Shown piece by piece: positions 1-8,536 of a stretch of 64,000 nucleotides of DNA (its first letter is position 1; every line of letters starts with the position of its first letter). The translations under genes were made by a program, and so were the position numbers. Origin of the DNA: JAHBNG01 sp039028975 (GTDB lineage Bacteria > Chloroflexota > Anaerolineae > Caldilineales > Caldilineaceae); assembly GCA_039028975.1 (NCBI GenBank), contig JBCCHB010000021.1, positions 67,211 to 131,210 of the forward strand. The letters are read 5' to 3'. The notes under the pieces are model-generated. The model was given only the letters and a program-made list of their open reading frames with translations, had not been told where the DNA came from and ran no database searches.

Positions 1-553
1 TTTTGATCTGGCCGTCTTCTACGCCCAGATCATAGATTTCCGTATTAGCAAAGACTTGCAGAACGCCCTTCTCCATGCCGTATTCACGCATGATGGTGCC
101 AGCCCGCAGCGAATCGACCACGCCTACAGAGGGGGTGTGCCATCCACCGACAATCACACTCTCATCGATAAATGGAACCAGTTCCTTAACCCGCTCCACC
201 GAAATCAGTTCCGACTCGATGCCCCAGGACTTGGCAGTAGCGCAGCGGCGGCGCAGTTCCTCCATACGCTCCTCGGTGCGGGCCACCTCAATGCCGCCAC
301 ACTCTGTGAAGACGCCTAATTCCTTGTATTGCTTCATGCTGTCTAGAGTGAGCATGGCCATCTCTTTGGAGTGATCCACAGGGAAGATGAAATTGGATGC
401 ATGACCCGTTGAGCCGCCGGGGTTAGGTAGGGGGCCTTTATCCACAATGACCATGTCGGACCAGCCTAACTTGGCTAAATGGTAGGCAACACAGTTGCCC
501 ACGATGCCAGCGCCAATGATGACAACTTTGGCCTTTGTCGGAAAATCACTCAT
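1..553 (-). CDS. FAD-dependent oxidoreductase, dimethylglycine/sarcosine dehydrogenase-like (partial, 3' end outside window)
   Basis: Only the first 184 codons are inside the window; the frame stays open to base 1. The N-terminus begins MSDFPTKAKVVIIGAGIVGN, a Rossmann dinucleotide-binding fold (GxGxxG at about residues 13-18), followed by a GGSTGHASNF stretch that resembles the GGST-x-HA flavin-binding segment of dimethylglycine and sarcosine dehydrogenases (DAO superfamily). Family members oxidatively demethylate N-methylated amino acids and often carry a C-terminal GcvT folate domain, which cannot be checked here. The ATG has a GGAG eight bases upstream. It lies downstream of the M24 gene on the same strand, separated by 148 bp holding a palindromic repeat. 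Its neighbours support a role in methylated onium compound breakdown. The DAO superfamily is clear; the substrate is inferred. Confidence 0.8.
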   Translation of the reverse strand, partial: MSDFPTKAKVVIIGAGIVGNCVAYHLAKLGWSDMVIVDKGPLPNPGGSTGHASNFIFPVDHSKEMAMLTLDSMKQYKELGVFTECGGIEVARTEERMEELRRRCATAKSWGIESELISVERVKELVPFIDESVIVGGWHTPSVGVVDSLRAGTIMREYGMEKGVLQVFANTEIYDLGVEDGQIK

Positions 554-598
554 TTTTTAATCTCCAATATAATTCAGTTGTTTCAGTTTTTAGCATTC

Positions 599-683
599 TA
601 TACCCAGCTCCGTTTGAAAACACGAGCTTAGTCACTCTGGTAGAGCATCGGAAAACTCCTGTTTTCAAAACAACCGCAGTATA
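599..683. repeat. 85-bp palindromic repeat, copy A
   Basis: Starts TATACCCAGCTCCGTTTGAA and ends CCGCAGTATA. The two ends are imperfect inverted repeats: the reverse complement of the right end begins TATACTGCGG and continues into TTTTGAAAACA, matching the left arm. Related copies lie at 15449, 36348 and 49637, with decayed copies at 15840 and 41064. This copy sits between the M24 gene and the flavoenzyme gene and could form a hairpin in their transcript. Confidence 0.75.
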
Positions 684-701
684 ATTTTGAAATTTTGTGT
701 T

Positions 702-2060
702 TTATCTACCAAACAACCCATCAATGGGATACAACGACAGCACCTCACATCCATCTTTGGTAATTCGCACCTGCTCCTCCAACTTGACCCCCTCGTGGCC
801 ACCCACGCGCCCAATGTAGCTCTCAACGCAAAGGCACATATTCTCTTCAAGCACGCCGTCGTAGCCGCTGGCTTCATAGTCTTCCTTGTAGGAGATAGAG
901 GGATACTCATCACATAGCCCTACACCGTGGTAGAGCACCGAGTAACGATTACCTATGTATGCTTCGGGCAGACTCATGGCCCGTTCCGTTAATTCCTTAA
1001 AAGAGACACCGGCCTTAAGAATGCTGGTGTTACGTTGGATCTGCTCAAGGGCCATCTCGTAGAGCGCTTTCTGCTCACCGGTTGGCGTTCCTTCACCACA
1101 GATCCAAGCGCGGGAAATATCGCAGCAGTAGCCGTAAGGGCCAATCAAATCTGTGTCAAAAGCCATGATGTCACCTTCTTCTATCTCTCGGCTGCTTGAC
1201 TCATGAAACCACGGATTGGTCCGGGGACCAGAGGCGAGAAGACGGGTCTCGATCCATTCGCCGCCTCGGGCGATATTTTCGGCGTGGAGGTAGGACCACA
1301 GCCGATTCTCAGAGACACCAGGCACCAAGTGTTTGCGCATAATGTCCATGCTTGTTTCACACGCGGCAATAGAGCAACGCATGGCCTTAATCTCTTCGTC
1401 GCTCTTGATGGCCCGCGCCAATTCCATGATCTCTTCGCCATTAAAGGTGTGGATACCACTTCGCTCCAGATAGCGAATTCCTTCTGCATTGGCTCGGTCT
1501 AGCGCAACACGATAATTTCCACTTTTCTGATTCCCGCCCCCATATTGCCTAATCAGATCAATCAAATCGGCGGCCCAGGCTTCGGCTCGCTCTTCGTAGC
1601 GAGGGCCAACACCCATGTAGTAGTAGGCTTTGGCATGGCGGACTTCATCGATCAGGTCCAAGTGTTCACTCAGGTGACCACAGCCGTGGAAGTCAAAGAG
1701 AATGACTGGCCCATCGGTGGCAATAAAGCAGTAGCGAACGGCGTTGTGCATACACCAGATCTGCATATTCGTGGTGTCCGTGGCGTAGCGAACATTGAGC
1801 GGATCCGAAAGGATAATGCCAGCATAGTCAAATTCGCGCAGTTTCTGTCGAATGCGTTCTAGTCGGTATCGGCGGACGGCATCCATATCAGGCAGTTCGA
1901 GTCCCTTCTCTTGCCACTCGGAGATGGCCAATCGACCCGGCCCCAAGTCACTGAGAGAAAGGCTCTGGGCATACTCCAACGCCTCCTGGGAGGGTGACTG
2001 CATGGGACTGATTTTGGTGCGATGGCGTCCAAAGGGCCGCGGATCCATAGTAGCCGTCAT
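702..2060 (-). CDS. M24-family DddP-like protein, candidate DMSP lyase
   Basis: A 452-residue pita-bread (M24) protein. DddP of Roseobacters is an M24-fold, iron-binding enzyme that cleaves dimethylsulfoniopropionate to dimethyl sulfide and acrylate. As I recall the published Ruegeria lacuscaerulensis DddP, its metal ligands are D295, D297, D307, H371, E406 and E421, with W95, Y366 and D377 at the active site. Here D302, D304, D314, H378, E413, E428, W102, Y373 and D384 occur, all at a constant offset of +7. The motifs are FDTDLIGPYGYCCDISR, LYHGVGLCDEYPS, LCVESY and KLEEQ. The ATG overlaps the upstream methyltransferase stop (ATGA), so the two are probably translationally coupled. The alternative is a creatinase or Xaa-Pro peptidase-like relative, but the residue match favours DddP. 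The fold is seen; activity is inferred. Confidence 0.75.
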   Translation of the reverse strand: MTATMDPRPFGRHRTKISPMQSPSQEALEYAQSLSLSDLGPGRLAISEWQEKGLELPDMDAVRRYRLERIRQKLREFDYAGIILSDPLNVRYATDTTNMQIWCMHNAVRYCFIATDGPVILFDFHGCGHLSEHLDLIDEVRHAKAYYYMGVGPRYEERAEAWAADLIDLIRQYGGGNQKSGNYRVALDRANAEGIRYLERSGIHTFNGEEIMELARAIKSDEEIKAMRCSIAACETSMDIMRKHLVPGVSENRLWSYLHAENIARGGEWIETRLLASGPRTNPWFHESSSREIEEGDIMAFDTDLIGPYGYCCDISRAWICGEGTPTGEQKALYEMALEQIQRNTSILKAGVSFKELTERAMSLPEAYIGNRYSVLYHGVGLCDEYPSISYKEDYEASGYDGVLEENMCLCVESYIGRVGGHEGVKLEEQVRITKDGCEVLSLYPIDGLFGR

Positions 2061-3595
2061 GATTGTGGAAATCCTTCCTCTCGTTTGCGCTCTTGCATAA
2101 AGGCGAGCAAAGCAGATTCCTTAGATGAGTCCAATTCAGGGGCCTCATATGCGGCGAGCATGGCCTTCCACTTCTGATTGGCCAGAGCGACTGTATCCTT
2201 GCTACCATTCAGCTCCCATGTTTCAAAGGGGTCATAATCCATAACCTCGGCACGGTGGAAGGCGGTCCGAAAGTTGCGCATGGTGTGTTGGGTACCCAGG
2301 AAGTGACCACCAGCCTCCACTTCCTCAAACGCGTCAACCGCAAAGCCTTCATCCGAGAAGTCGATCCCTTGGGCCCATTTGTGATACATGCCCAGCAGTT
2401 CGTTATCGATGACAAATTTTTCGTAGCCAGATGCCAGCCCGCTTTCCAGCCAGCCAGCCGAATGCAGAATAAAGTTGGTTTGGGCCTGAACCGCAGGCAT
2501 CATGGTTTGCACAGACTCATAACCTGATTGGGCGTCGGGTAACTTTGAGGAGGTAAAGGTACCACCAGTACGGAAAGGCAGATTGTATCGTTGTGCCAGT
2601 TGAGCAGTCGAAAGAATCGTTAGCTGACTCTCTGGCGAACCAAAGACGGTGGCTCCGCTCTGCAAATCCAGATTGGTCATAAACGAACCATAGACCACAG
2701 GACAGCCCGGTTCGATCATCTGTACCAGGGCAATGCCCGAAAGGGCCTCAGCATTCTGCAAAGCCAACGTACCGGCAATGGCTGCTGGTGACATGGCCCC
2801 AGCCATCAGAAAAGGGGTAATGATCATAGCCTGCCGTGCCCGAGCGTAGACCTTCATACAGCCCAACATGCGATCATCGTGCCGTCGCGGGCTGCTAATA
2901 TTGATAAGGGAGGTCATAGCCGGGTTCTCTCGGATTGTCTCTTTGCCAAAGAGAATCTCACACATGGTAACGCTATCAGCCGCGTTCCATGGTTCGGTGA
3001 CAGAACCCATAAAGGGCTTGTCACTATATTTCATATGAGCAAAGAGCATGTCCAGGTGGCGGGTGGGCACAGGCTCATCGTTGGGTTCACAGACAGTTCC
3101 GCCAGAGTGATGAAGGTAGGGGCTCATGTAGGTCAGTTTGACAAAGTTGTGGAAATCCTCAAGTGTCCCTTCGCGACGTCCCCGATCGGCATCATAGACA
3201 AAAGGCGGTCCGTAGACCGGAGCAAAGATGGAACGGTTGCCACCGAAGATAACATTATTTTCGGGATTATGGGCAATCTGGGTATATTCGCTGGGAGCCT
3301 TACCAATGTATTCCATGAGCAAGGCCTCGTCCAGATAGACAATGTCCCCCTCAACCCTGGCCCCGTGAGAAGCAAGAATCTCTCTGCACTCCTCATCATA
3401 GAAGGCAATTCCCTGCTGGGAGAGAATGCGCATAGAGCGATCATGAACCAGTTTGATTTGATCTTCTGTAATCAAATTAAACCGTGGCACATTATAGGCG
3501 ATCTGCTTGACCTTGGGTAGAGATGATTTATCGGCTCGTCTTTCTCTGCGTCGTTCTCGCCGCGCGGTTCGCTCAGTCGGTTCTGCGCTTGTCAT
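2057..3595 (-). CDS. MttB/MtgB-superfamily methyltransferase without pyrrolysine
   Basis: About 512 residues with an Arg-rich N-terminus followed by a full trimethylamine methyltransferase-like TIM barrel (for example EDQIKLVHDRSMRILSQQGI near the start and TGGTFTSSKLPDAQSG in the second half). Family members move a methyl group from a quaternary amine or related onium compound to a corrinoid protein. The archaeal enzymes use an in-frame UAG for pyrrolysine, but this frame has no internal stop, so it belongs to the non-Pyl group that includes glycine betaine methyltransferase. No corrinoid protein or reductive activase is visible in the window. A GTG nine bases upstream (3604) is also open, but it sits only two bases from AGGAG, so the ATG at 3595 is preferred. 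It is first in the operon with the DddP-like gene. Confidence 0.85.
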   Translation of the reverse strand: MTSAEPTERTARRERRRERRADKSSLPKVKQIAYNVPRFNLITEDQIKLVHDRSMRILSQQGIAFYDEECREILASHGARVEGDIVYLDEALLMEYIGKAPSEYTQIAHNPENNVIFGGNRSIFAPVYGPPFVYDADRGRREGTLEDFHNFVKLTYMSPYLHHSGGTVCEPNDEPVPTRHLDMLFAHMKYSDKPFMGSVTEPWNAADSVTMCEILFGKETIRENPAMTSLINISSPRRHDDRMLGCMKVYARARQAMIITPFLMAGAMSPAAIAGTLALQNAEALSGIALVQMIEPGCPVVYGSFMTNLDLQSGATVFGSPESQLTILSTAQLAQRYNLPFRTGGTFTSSKLPDAQSGYESVQTMMPAVQAQTNFILHSAGWLESGLASGYEKFVIDNELLGMYHKWAQGIDFSDEGFAVDAFEEVEAGGHFLGTQHTMRNFRTAFHRAEVMDYDPFETWELNGSKDTVALANQKWKAMLAAYEAPELDSSKESALLAFMQERKREEGFPQS

Positions 3596-3667
3596 GAGAT
3601 TCACTGCTCCTGATTAAGAGAATTCAATAAAGTAACTTTAACTTTGCTTAGCTCTACACCTAAAATA

Positions 3668-4363
3668 TTATTGACGCACACCCACCAATAACCGATTGAC
3701 TTCTTTCTGAAAATGAGTGACGTGAACCCGCATCAGTTCTCCAGCCATTGTTGCATTGCCAACGGAAATGGCGTCACAAAGTTCTTTGTGTTCCTGGATG
3801 GCATCATCTAAATTGGGAATTTTGTCGATTGTTAAGTTCCAAAGACGCTGAATATGATTGTATAACCACTCGATGGTCTCTAAGAGGAATTCATTTTGAG
3901 AGGCATTGGCAATCAGGAGATGAATTTCACGATCAAGTTCAATTAGCTCTTGATTATTTCCTTCAGTAAGATCAATGAGATGACAGTGAGCCAGTCTGTC
4001 CAGTTGTTGCACCTCTTCTGGCGTTGCCCGTTGCGCAGCTAGCTGGGCAGCAAGGACCTCTAGCTCAATGCGAAGTTCATATATTTTCTGTAGGTCAGAA
4101 GTGTTCAGATCGGCCACCAGCGTACCACGGCGCGGCAGAATAATGACCAATTTTTTGATGGCCAACTTTCGTAAAGCATGTCGAACAGGTGTGAGTCCCA
4201 TGCCTAAATCGGACGCAAGCCGAGCCTCATCAATGAGTGACGCAGGAGGCAACTCAAGGGAGATAATCTTCTCTTTGATGCGCTCATAGGCCTGGTCATT
4301 CAGAGAAAGCGTAGGTCTCTTTAGATGATTCGATGCGGTTAGGATTGAAACGGGTAATGGCAC
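3668..4363 (-). CDS. GntR-family (FCD/FadR subfamily) transcriptional regulator
   Basis: 231 residues: a winged helix (about residues 20-85, with LASDLGMGLTPVRHALRKL as the helix-turn-helix) followed by an all-helical FCD effector domain (about 90-220), where D-x-x-x-H and later His residues usually bind a metal and a carboxylate ligand. Such regulators commonly repress adjacent catabolic and uptake genes until the substrate or a metabolite binds. It lies between the minus-strand methyltransferase operon and the plus-strand transporter operon and is well placed to control both. The start is GTG with only a weak AAAAGA-like ribosome site, and no better in-frame ATG exists nearby. Family assignment is firm; target and ligand are inferred. 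Confidence 0.9.
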   Translation of the reverse strand: MPLPVSILTASNHLKRPTLSLNDQAYERIKEKIISLELPPASLIDEARLASDLGMGLTPVRHALRKLAIKKLVIILPRRGTLVADLNTSDLQKIYELRIELEVLAAQLAAQRATPEEVQQLDRLAHCHLIDLTEGNNQELIELDREIHLLIANASQNEFLLETIEWLYNHIQRLWNLTIDKIPNLDDAIQEHKELCDAISVGNATMAGELMRVHVTHFQKEVNRLLVGVRQ

Positions 4364-4926
4364 AATTCTATCTTTTCTTTTTTAATAAGGCCGCTATAGG
4401 AGATTAAACTTATGTCCGTCTTAGGATTCATGCTCAGTGGATCCAAATGCCATTCCGAGTGGAATAAAGAATCTGACATTGAGAGTGGGATCTACTGACG
4501 CTGAAATTTCAGTTCAACTTCAGATTTGCGGATTATGCCACAAACTGTATAATGAATACAAAATGCAACAGGGCAATTTGAGTGATGTAGAATAATTTGA
4601 GTTTAGTACTACATCATGGTATGCTTTTATTAAGCATGAAGACTATTGTCTTATAGCTTACCTTGCCATAGTTTTGTCACACAATCTTTCGATTAGTGTG
4701 TTAAAACTAGTGTCAGGGAGTATCTTACAGGGCAGATATGTCTGTTTAGACATATCACCTAGTTTATATGCCCCCTCTTCTTCACAACATGTGATTATGC
4801 AACTAAAGAAGAATGTATGCTTAGCCCTCATTAGACCACTGCATTTAAATAGCTAGACATTTAGGCTACTCGTTAATATTTAAGACTGTATTTTTATTCA
4901 GACTGTTAAAATAGAGGAGACAGACT
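4364..4926. other. AT-rich divergent intergenic region
   Basis: 563 bp between the regulator gene and the binding-protein gene, transcribed outward on both sides. It must hold the promoters of both units. The only strong structure I see is the inverted repeat at 4735-4756. A 60-codon open frame crosses that repeat but starts at TTG and resembles nothing known. Confidence 0.6.
4735..4756. promoter_or_regulatory. Perfect 9-bp inverted repeat, candidate operator
   Basis: GATATGTCT, a GTTT spacer, then AGACATATC: perfect arms with no following T-run, so less likely a terminator. The position between a GntR/FCD regulator and a transporter operon fits an operator for that regulator. Binding is inferred. 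Confidence 0.45.
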
Positions 4927-6684
4927 ATGCTTAGACGTGCAATTACAAAGAAGCAGATGGAGGCAGTTCATCCGCGCATTCCTGATGTATACGAACAGTT
5001 GAAGCAAGGTCGTGTGTCAAGAAGAGACTTTTTACGCACAGCAACCCTATTAGGAATGAGTGCGGGTGTAGCCACAGTGGCAGCAGCCTGTGGCGGCGGA
5101 ACGGTGCAGGTGGGTGCACCGGCGTCTGATTCTGGCTCTGAAAGCACTACTGACTCGTCTTCAGAAAGTTCATCCTCAGAGATGGTTGGTGGCATCAAGC
5201 GTGGTGGAATATTGCGCACTGCCACCCAGGTAAAAGCCGCGGATCATCCAGCTCGCTATTCTTGGATCTTTGATGCGAATGAAACCCGCCATGTCTTTGA
5301 GTACCTGACTGAGACAGGCAATGACAACATCACTCGCCCCTATCTGCTCGAAAGTTGGGAGCCAAATGAGGATCTAAGCGTTTGGACCTTAAATCTGCGT
5401 CAAGGCATTATGTGGACCAATGGCGATGAGTTAATCGCTGACCATGTTAAGTACAACTTTGGCGAGTGGCTCAATCCAGACAATGGTTCATCGATTTTGG
5501 GTTTGTGGGAAGGTTTCTTGACCATTGATGGGGTTGAGGTGGTTGATGATTATACAATCAAGCTCAATTTGGAAGGCTCTCTCTTGGCTGTGCCAGAACA
5601 ACTCTTCCATTACCCTGCCCAGATTATGCACCCCTCCTTTAATGGGGATATTACCTCTGGAGACAATCCAAGTACTGGTCCCATGGTCATCAAGGAATTT
5701 GTTGTTGGTGAGCGCGTTGTACTAGAAGCTCGCGAAGATTACTGGCAGATGGGTGAAGATGGCAACCCACTACCTTATCTGGACGGCATGGAATTCATCG
5801 ACCTGGGTGATGATCAGACGGCTTACGTTGCAGCGCTACTCAGTGGACAAGTTGACCGCATTTATGATGCAAACCCAGATACATTCTCTGCCGTTAACGG
5901 CAATGATGATGTCCGTGTAGAAGGTGTTGGTACAGCAGCGACCCGGGTACTACGCTTCCGTGTTGACCAAGAGCCTTGGGATAACAATGATGTCCGCACA
6001 GCCGTCAAGATGTGTCAGGATCGGGCAAAAATTTTGGATGCAGCGTACTTTGGTGAAGGCATGGAAGGGTATGATACCCATATTTCTCCCGTGCATCCTG
6101 CATGGGCGCCCATGGATCTACCAGAATACGATCCCGAAGGGGCCCAAGCACTGCTGGAAGAAGCCGGATTTGGTGATGGATTGGATCTCTCTATTTCGGT
6201 TGGCACTGGTTGGCCAGATATCGTTGCCTATGCCGAAACCTTACAGGAAGATGCCAAAGCAGCAGGAATCAACATCACATTAGATACCATGCCCAACTCG
6301 GCATATTGGGATCTGTGGACAGAGACTCCTGTAGGCATCACAACATGGGCACATCGAACGCTAGCTGTAATGCTCCTTCCGTTGGCTTATATTAACGATG
6401 CGGAAGGCACTCCCGTGCCGTGGAATGAAACACGCTGGCACGACGATGAATTTGCCGAGATCCTATCTAAGGCCCAAGGTGAAGCCGATGTAGAAGTGCG
6501 TCGAGGTTACTACGCAGATCTGCAACGCATTCAGCAAGAGCGCGGCTCGATTGGCGTAGCCTACTTCATTAACCGTTGGCTCATTGCAAATCCAGGTTTC
6601 CAAAATATAGGTGCTCATCCAACGGACTACAACCTCTATCGCGAAGCTTGGTACGATCCAGACATGGATACGCTACGAGGATAG
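4927..6684 (+). CDS. Family-5 ABC transporter substrate-binding lipoprotein
   Basis: 585 residues. Residues 31-36 read SRRDFL, a twin-arginine motif, followed by a hydrophobic stretch and a lipobox ending at Cys55 (VAAAC). The mature protein would therefore be folded before export and lipid-anchored outside. A Ser/Thr/Glu-rich linker (about 65-90) precedes a complete SBP_bac_5 (DppA/OppA-like) fold with the usual hallmarks (DNETRHVFEYL, DDYTIKLNL, PSTGPMVIKEF, ALLSGQVDR). This family binds peptides, opines, nickel or small amines; the ligand cannot be read from sequence. A GAGGAG site lies just before the ATG. It is the first gene of the transporter unit with the two permeases and the fused ATPase. 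Confidence 0.92.
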   Translation: MLRRAITKKQMEAVHPRIPDVYEQLKQGRVSRRDFLRTATLLGMSAGVATVAAACGGGTVQVGAPASDSGSESTTDSSSESSSSEMVGGIKRGGILRTATQVKAADHPARYSWIFDANETRHVFEYLTETGNDNITRPYLLESWEPNEDLSVWTLNLRQGIMWTNGDELIADHVKYNFGEWLNPDNGSSILGLWEGFLTIDGVEVVDDYTIKLNLEGSLLAVPEQLFHYPAQIMHPSFNGDITSGDNPSTGPMVIKEFVVGERVVLEAREDYWQMGEDGNPLPYLDGMEFIDLGDDQTAYVAALLSGQVDRIYDANPDTFSAVNGNDDVRVEGVGTAATRVLRFRVDQEPWDNNDVRTAVKMCQDRAKILDAAYFGEGMEGYDTHISPVHPAWAPMDLPEYDPEGAQALLEEAGFGDGLDLSISVGTGWPDIVAYAETLQEDAKAAGINITLDTMPNSAYWDLWTETPVGITTWAHRTLAVMLLPLAYINDAEGTPVPWNETRWHDDEFAEILSKAQGEADVEVRRGYYADLQRIQQERGSIGVAYFINRWLIANPGFQNIGAHPTDYNLYREAWYDPDMDTLRG

Positions 6685-7063
6685 ATTTTTGTAGTGGAGC
6701 TTGAGGATTTCCCATCGACCTTTTTCAGAGGCCTTGGGAAGCTTCCGTATGAACATAAATAAATGAGATGTGCCAATGTATTGTCAGTACACTGTCTACC
6801 AGGAGACTGCAACAGTGTTGATACATACAACTTTAGCAATCTAGTCAAATGTAGCTCGACTGTTTGTCATAGCGATCTGATTGCCCAATAGGATTGGGTT
6901 GTTAATAACTTGTGCGTTTCAGACGGGTTTAGCCTGTCAAATAACCAAGTTATTTCATTCCCGTTCCTAGTTACCTCTCATTTATGAGAGCGTGCTTTGT
7001 TCAAAAGCCCGCTGATTTGGTGGTCTCTGCTACCATTCGGCGGGCTTTTTGTTAGGATAATCC
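6685..7063. other. Spacer between binding protein and permease
   Basis: 379 bp without a credible gene. It holds a small hairpin (CTCTCAT, TT, ATGAGAG at 6975-6990) and a terminator-like hairpin at 7003-7053 just before the next start codon. The remainder shows nothing I recognise. Confidence 0.6.
7003..7053 (+). terminator. Rho-independent terminator or attenuator before the permease
   Basis: Arms AAAAGCCCGC (7003-7012) and GCGGGCTTTT (7040-7049), the latter running into a T-tract. An inner TGGT/ACCA pair extends the stem. It sits 11 bases before the permease ATG, so partial read-through would give more binding protein than permease. Confidence 0.7.
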
Positions 7064-8371
7064 ATGGTTACATTTTTAATCAGGCGAATCTTCTTTCTGA
7101 TCCTCACATTGATCGCTGTCTCGATTCTCGTTTTTGCCATCTCCGAACTTGCCCCCGGCAATATTGCAGTCAATACATTAGGCAATACAATTACCCCAGA
7201 ACAAGAGAAATCCTTCAACGCTCAGAATGGGTTGGATCAACCAGCCGTAACACGGTATGTCCGCTGGCTGATTGGCAGTGACTGGCAGCTTTCTCAAAAC
7301 ATTGGCAACCCTGTTGTACGTGTAAGAAACCAGTCGAATGGACGCATCAGTTGGTGGGTACAGGCACCAGATGGGACTCTTTATCAAAACTTTACCGATG
7401 ATGGTGAAATCATTCAGAGACGGGTCTTACAGATGGATGGCAGCTTTGTAGATACCCAGTCGGCTGATGATCAATGGCAAACCAACGCAGATGGTATTGA
7501 TATTTTCTGGGGCATTAACCTAGAGAATAGAGGGGCCATGTGGGTACGGGGTGATGACCAACAAGAATGGGTAATTACGTCTGCTACCTGGACCAGCGCA
7601 GCAGGTGCGCCGCGCCAATACATTCCTTTACAAAAGGGGCTTCTGCGCGGTGACCCAGGTGTCTCATTCAAGGATCGCCGACCTGTGGCAGAGATCCTTC
7701 CCCGTCGGCTACGCAATACGGCCATTTTGGCGGGTTTGGCATTCATCATTGTCATGCCGCTGGCCCTCGTCTTTGGATTGATTGCGGGGCTTAATGAAGG
7801 TACATTTCTTGACCGATTTTTGTCCATATCTAGCTTGGTGGCAACAGCCACGCCTGAGTTCGCCAGTGGGGTCTTTTTGATTGTTATCTTTTCTACTTGG
7901 CTCGATTTACTGCCAGGTGCGGTGGTCATGACAAATGATAATGCCCTCTTTGAACGCCCCAGTATGTTGGTCTTGCCAATTATGACCCTCATGCTCATTG
8001 AGCTAGGCTATATTTTGCGCATTACCCGCTCTAGCATGGTGGAGGTAATGCAGACTAACTATATCCGGACGGCCATTCTCAAGGGCCTACCTTGGCGTCG
8101 TGTGGTATTTAAACACGCGCTACGCAACGCACTCTTGGCACCGATTACGGTCATCATGCTGCACATCAACTGGCTGATCAGCGGTATCGTGATTGTGGAG
8201 GTACTCTTTGCCTTTCCGGGTATTGGGCGGTACATACTTGAAGCAGCGCTCTTCAAAGATGTCTTTGCCATTGAAGCCGCTGCCATGCTAATGGTAGTTA
8301 TTGCGGTGGGCACCCAGCTTTTGGCAGATATCATTTACACCTATTTGAATCCGCGGATTCGCTATTCGTAA
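7064..8371 (+). CDS. DppB-type ABC transporter permease with enlarged periplasmic loop
   Basis: 435 residues, about 100 more than usual DppB/OppB proteins. TM1 (about residues 8-30) is followed by the typical ELAPGNIA loop start, but an extra soluble segment (about 75-195, rich in Trp, Asp and Gln) is inserted before the conserved GDPGVSFKDRRPVAEILPRRLRNT region. Five further membrane segments follow, with the EAA-loop-like ILKGLPWRRVVFKHALRNA that contacts the ATPase. AGGA precedes the ATG. It forms the membrane channel with the next permease. The extra loop probably contacts the binding protein, which is inference. Confidence 0.92.
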   Translation: MVTFLIRRIFFLILTLIAVSILVFAISELAPGNIAVNTLGNTITPEQEKSFNAQNGLDQPAVTRYVRWLIGSDWQLSQNIGNPVVRVRNQSNGRISWWVQAPDGTLYQNFTDDGEIIQRRVLQMDGSFVDTQSADDQWQTNADGIDIFWGINLENRGAMWVRGDDQQEWVITSATWTSAAGAPRQYIPLQKGLLRGDPGVSFKDRRPVAEILPRRLRNTAILAGLAFIIVMPLALVFGLIAGLNEGTFLDRFLSISSLVATATPEFASGVFLIVIFSTWLDLLPGAVVMTNDNALFERPSMLVLPIMTLMLIELGYILRITRSSMVEVMQTNYIRTAILKGLPWRRVVFKHALRNALLAPITVIMLHINWLISGIVIVEVLFAFPGIGRYILEAALFKDVFAIEAAAMLMVVIAVGTQLLADIIYTYLNPRIRYS

Positions 8372-8426
8372 TGTTTTCAGCAGCCAATTTTCAGTAAGCA
8401 ACCACCAGCAAAGTGAAGTCCTTTTT

Positions 8427-8508
8427 ACTGATTACCGGCCACTGATTCCCGATCACTGATTACCGGCCACTGATTACCGGTCACTGATTACTGATTACTG
8501 ATTACTGG
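8427..8508. repeat. Short tandem repeat (ACTGATTAC(CGG) units)
   Basis: ACTGATTACCGGCC-like units, then ACTGATTCCCGATC and shorter ACTGATT units, fill the spacer between the two permease genes. There are no unique spacers between units, so it is not a CRISPR array. Confidence 0.7.
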
Positions 8509-8536
8509 TTATCGAACTATAGACAAAGGATACCCT

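Noticed and set aside
2879..3520. 213-codon plus-strand frame
   Set aside because: Shadow of the MttB-family gene on the opposite strand; no domain and no ribosome site.
2057..3604. Pyrrolysine-containing MttB
   Set aside because: The frame has no internal TAG, so pyrrolysine is not used.
4674..4856. 60-codon frame in the divergent spacer
   Set aside because: TTG start, no ribosome site, and it crosses the candidate operator.
7471..7998. 175-codon minus-strand frame
   Set aside because: Opposite-strand shadow of the DppB-type permease with skewed composition.
8427..8508. Possible CRISPR array
   Set aside because: Units are contiguous and variable, with no unique spacers.
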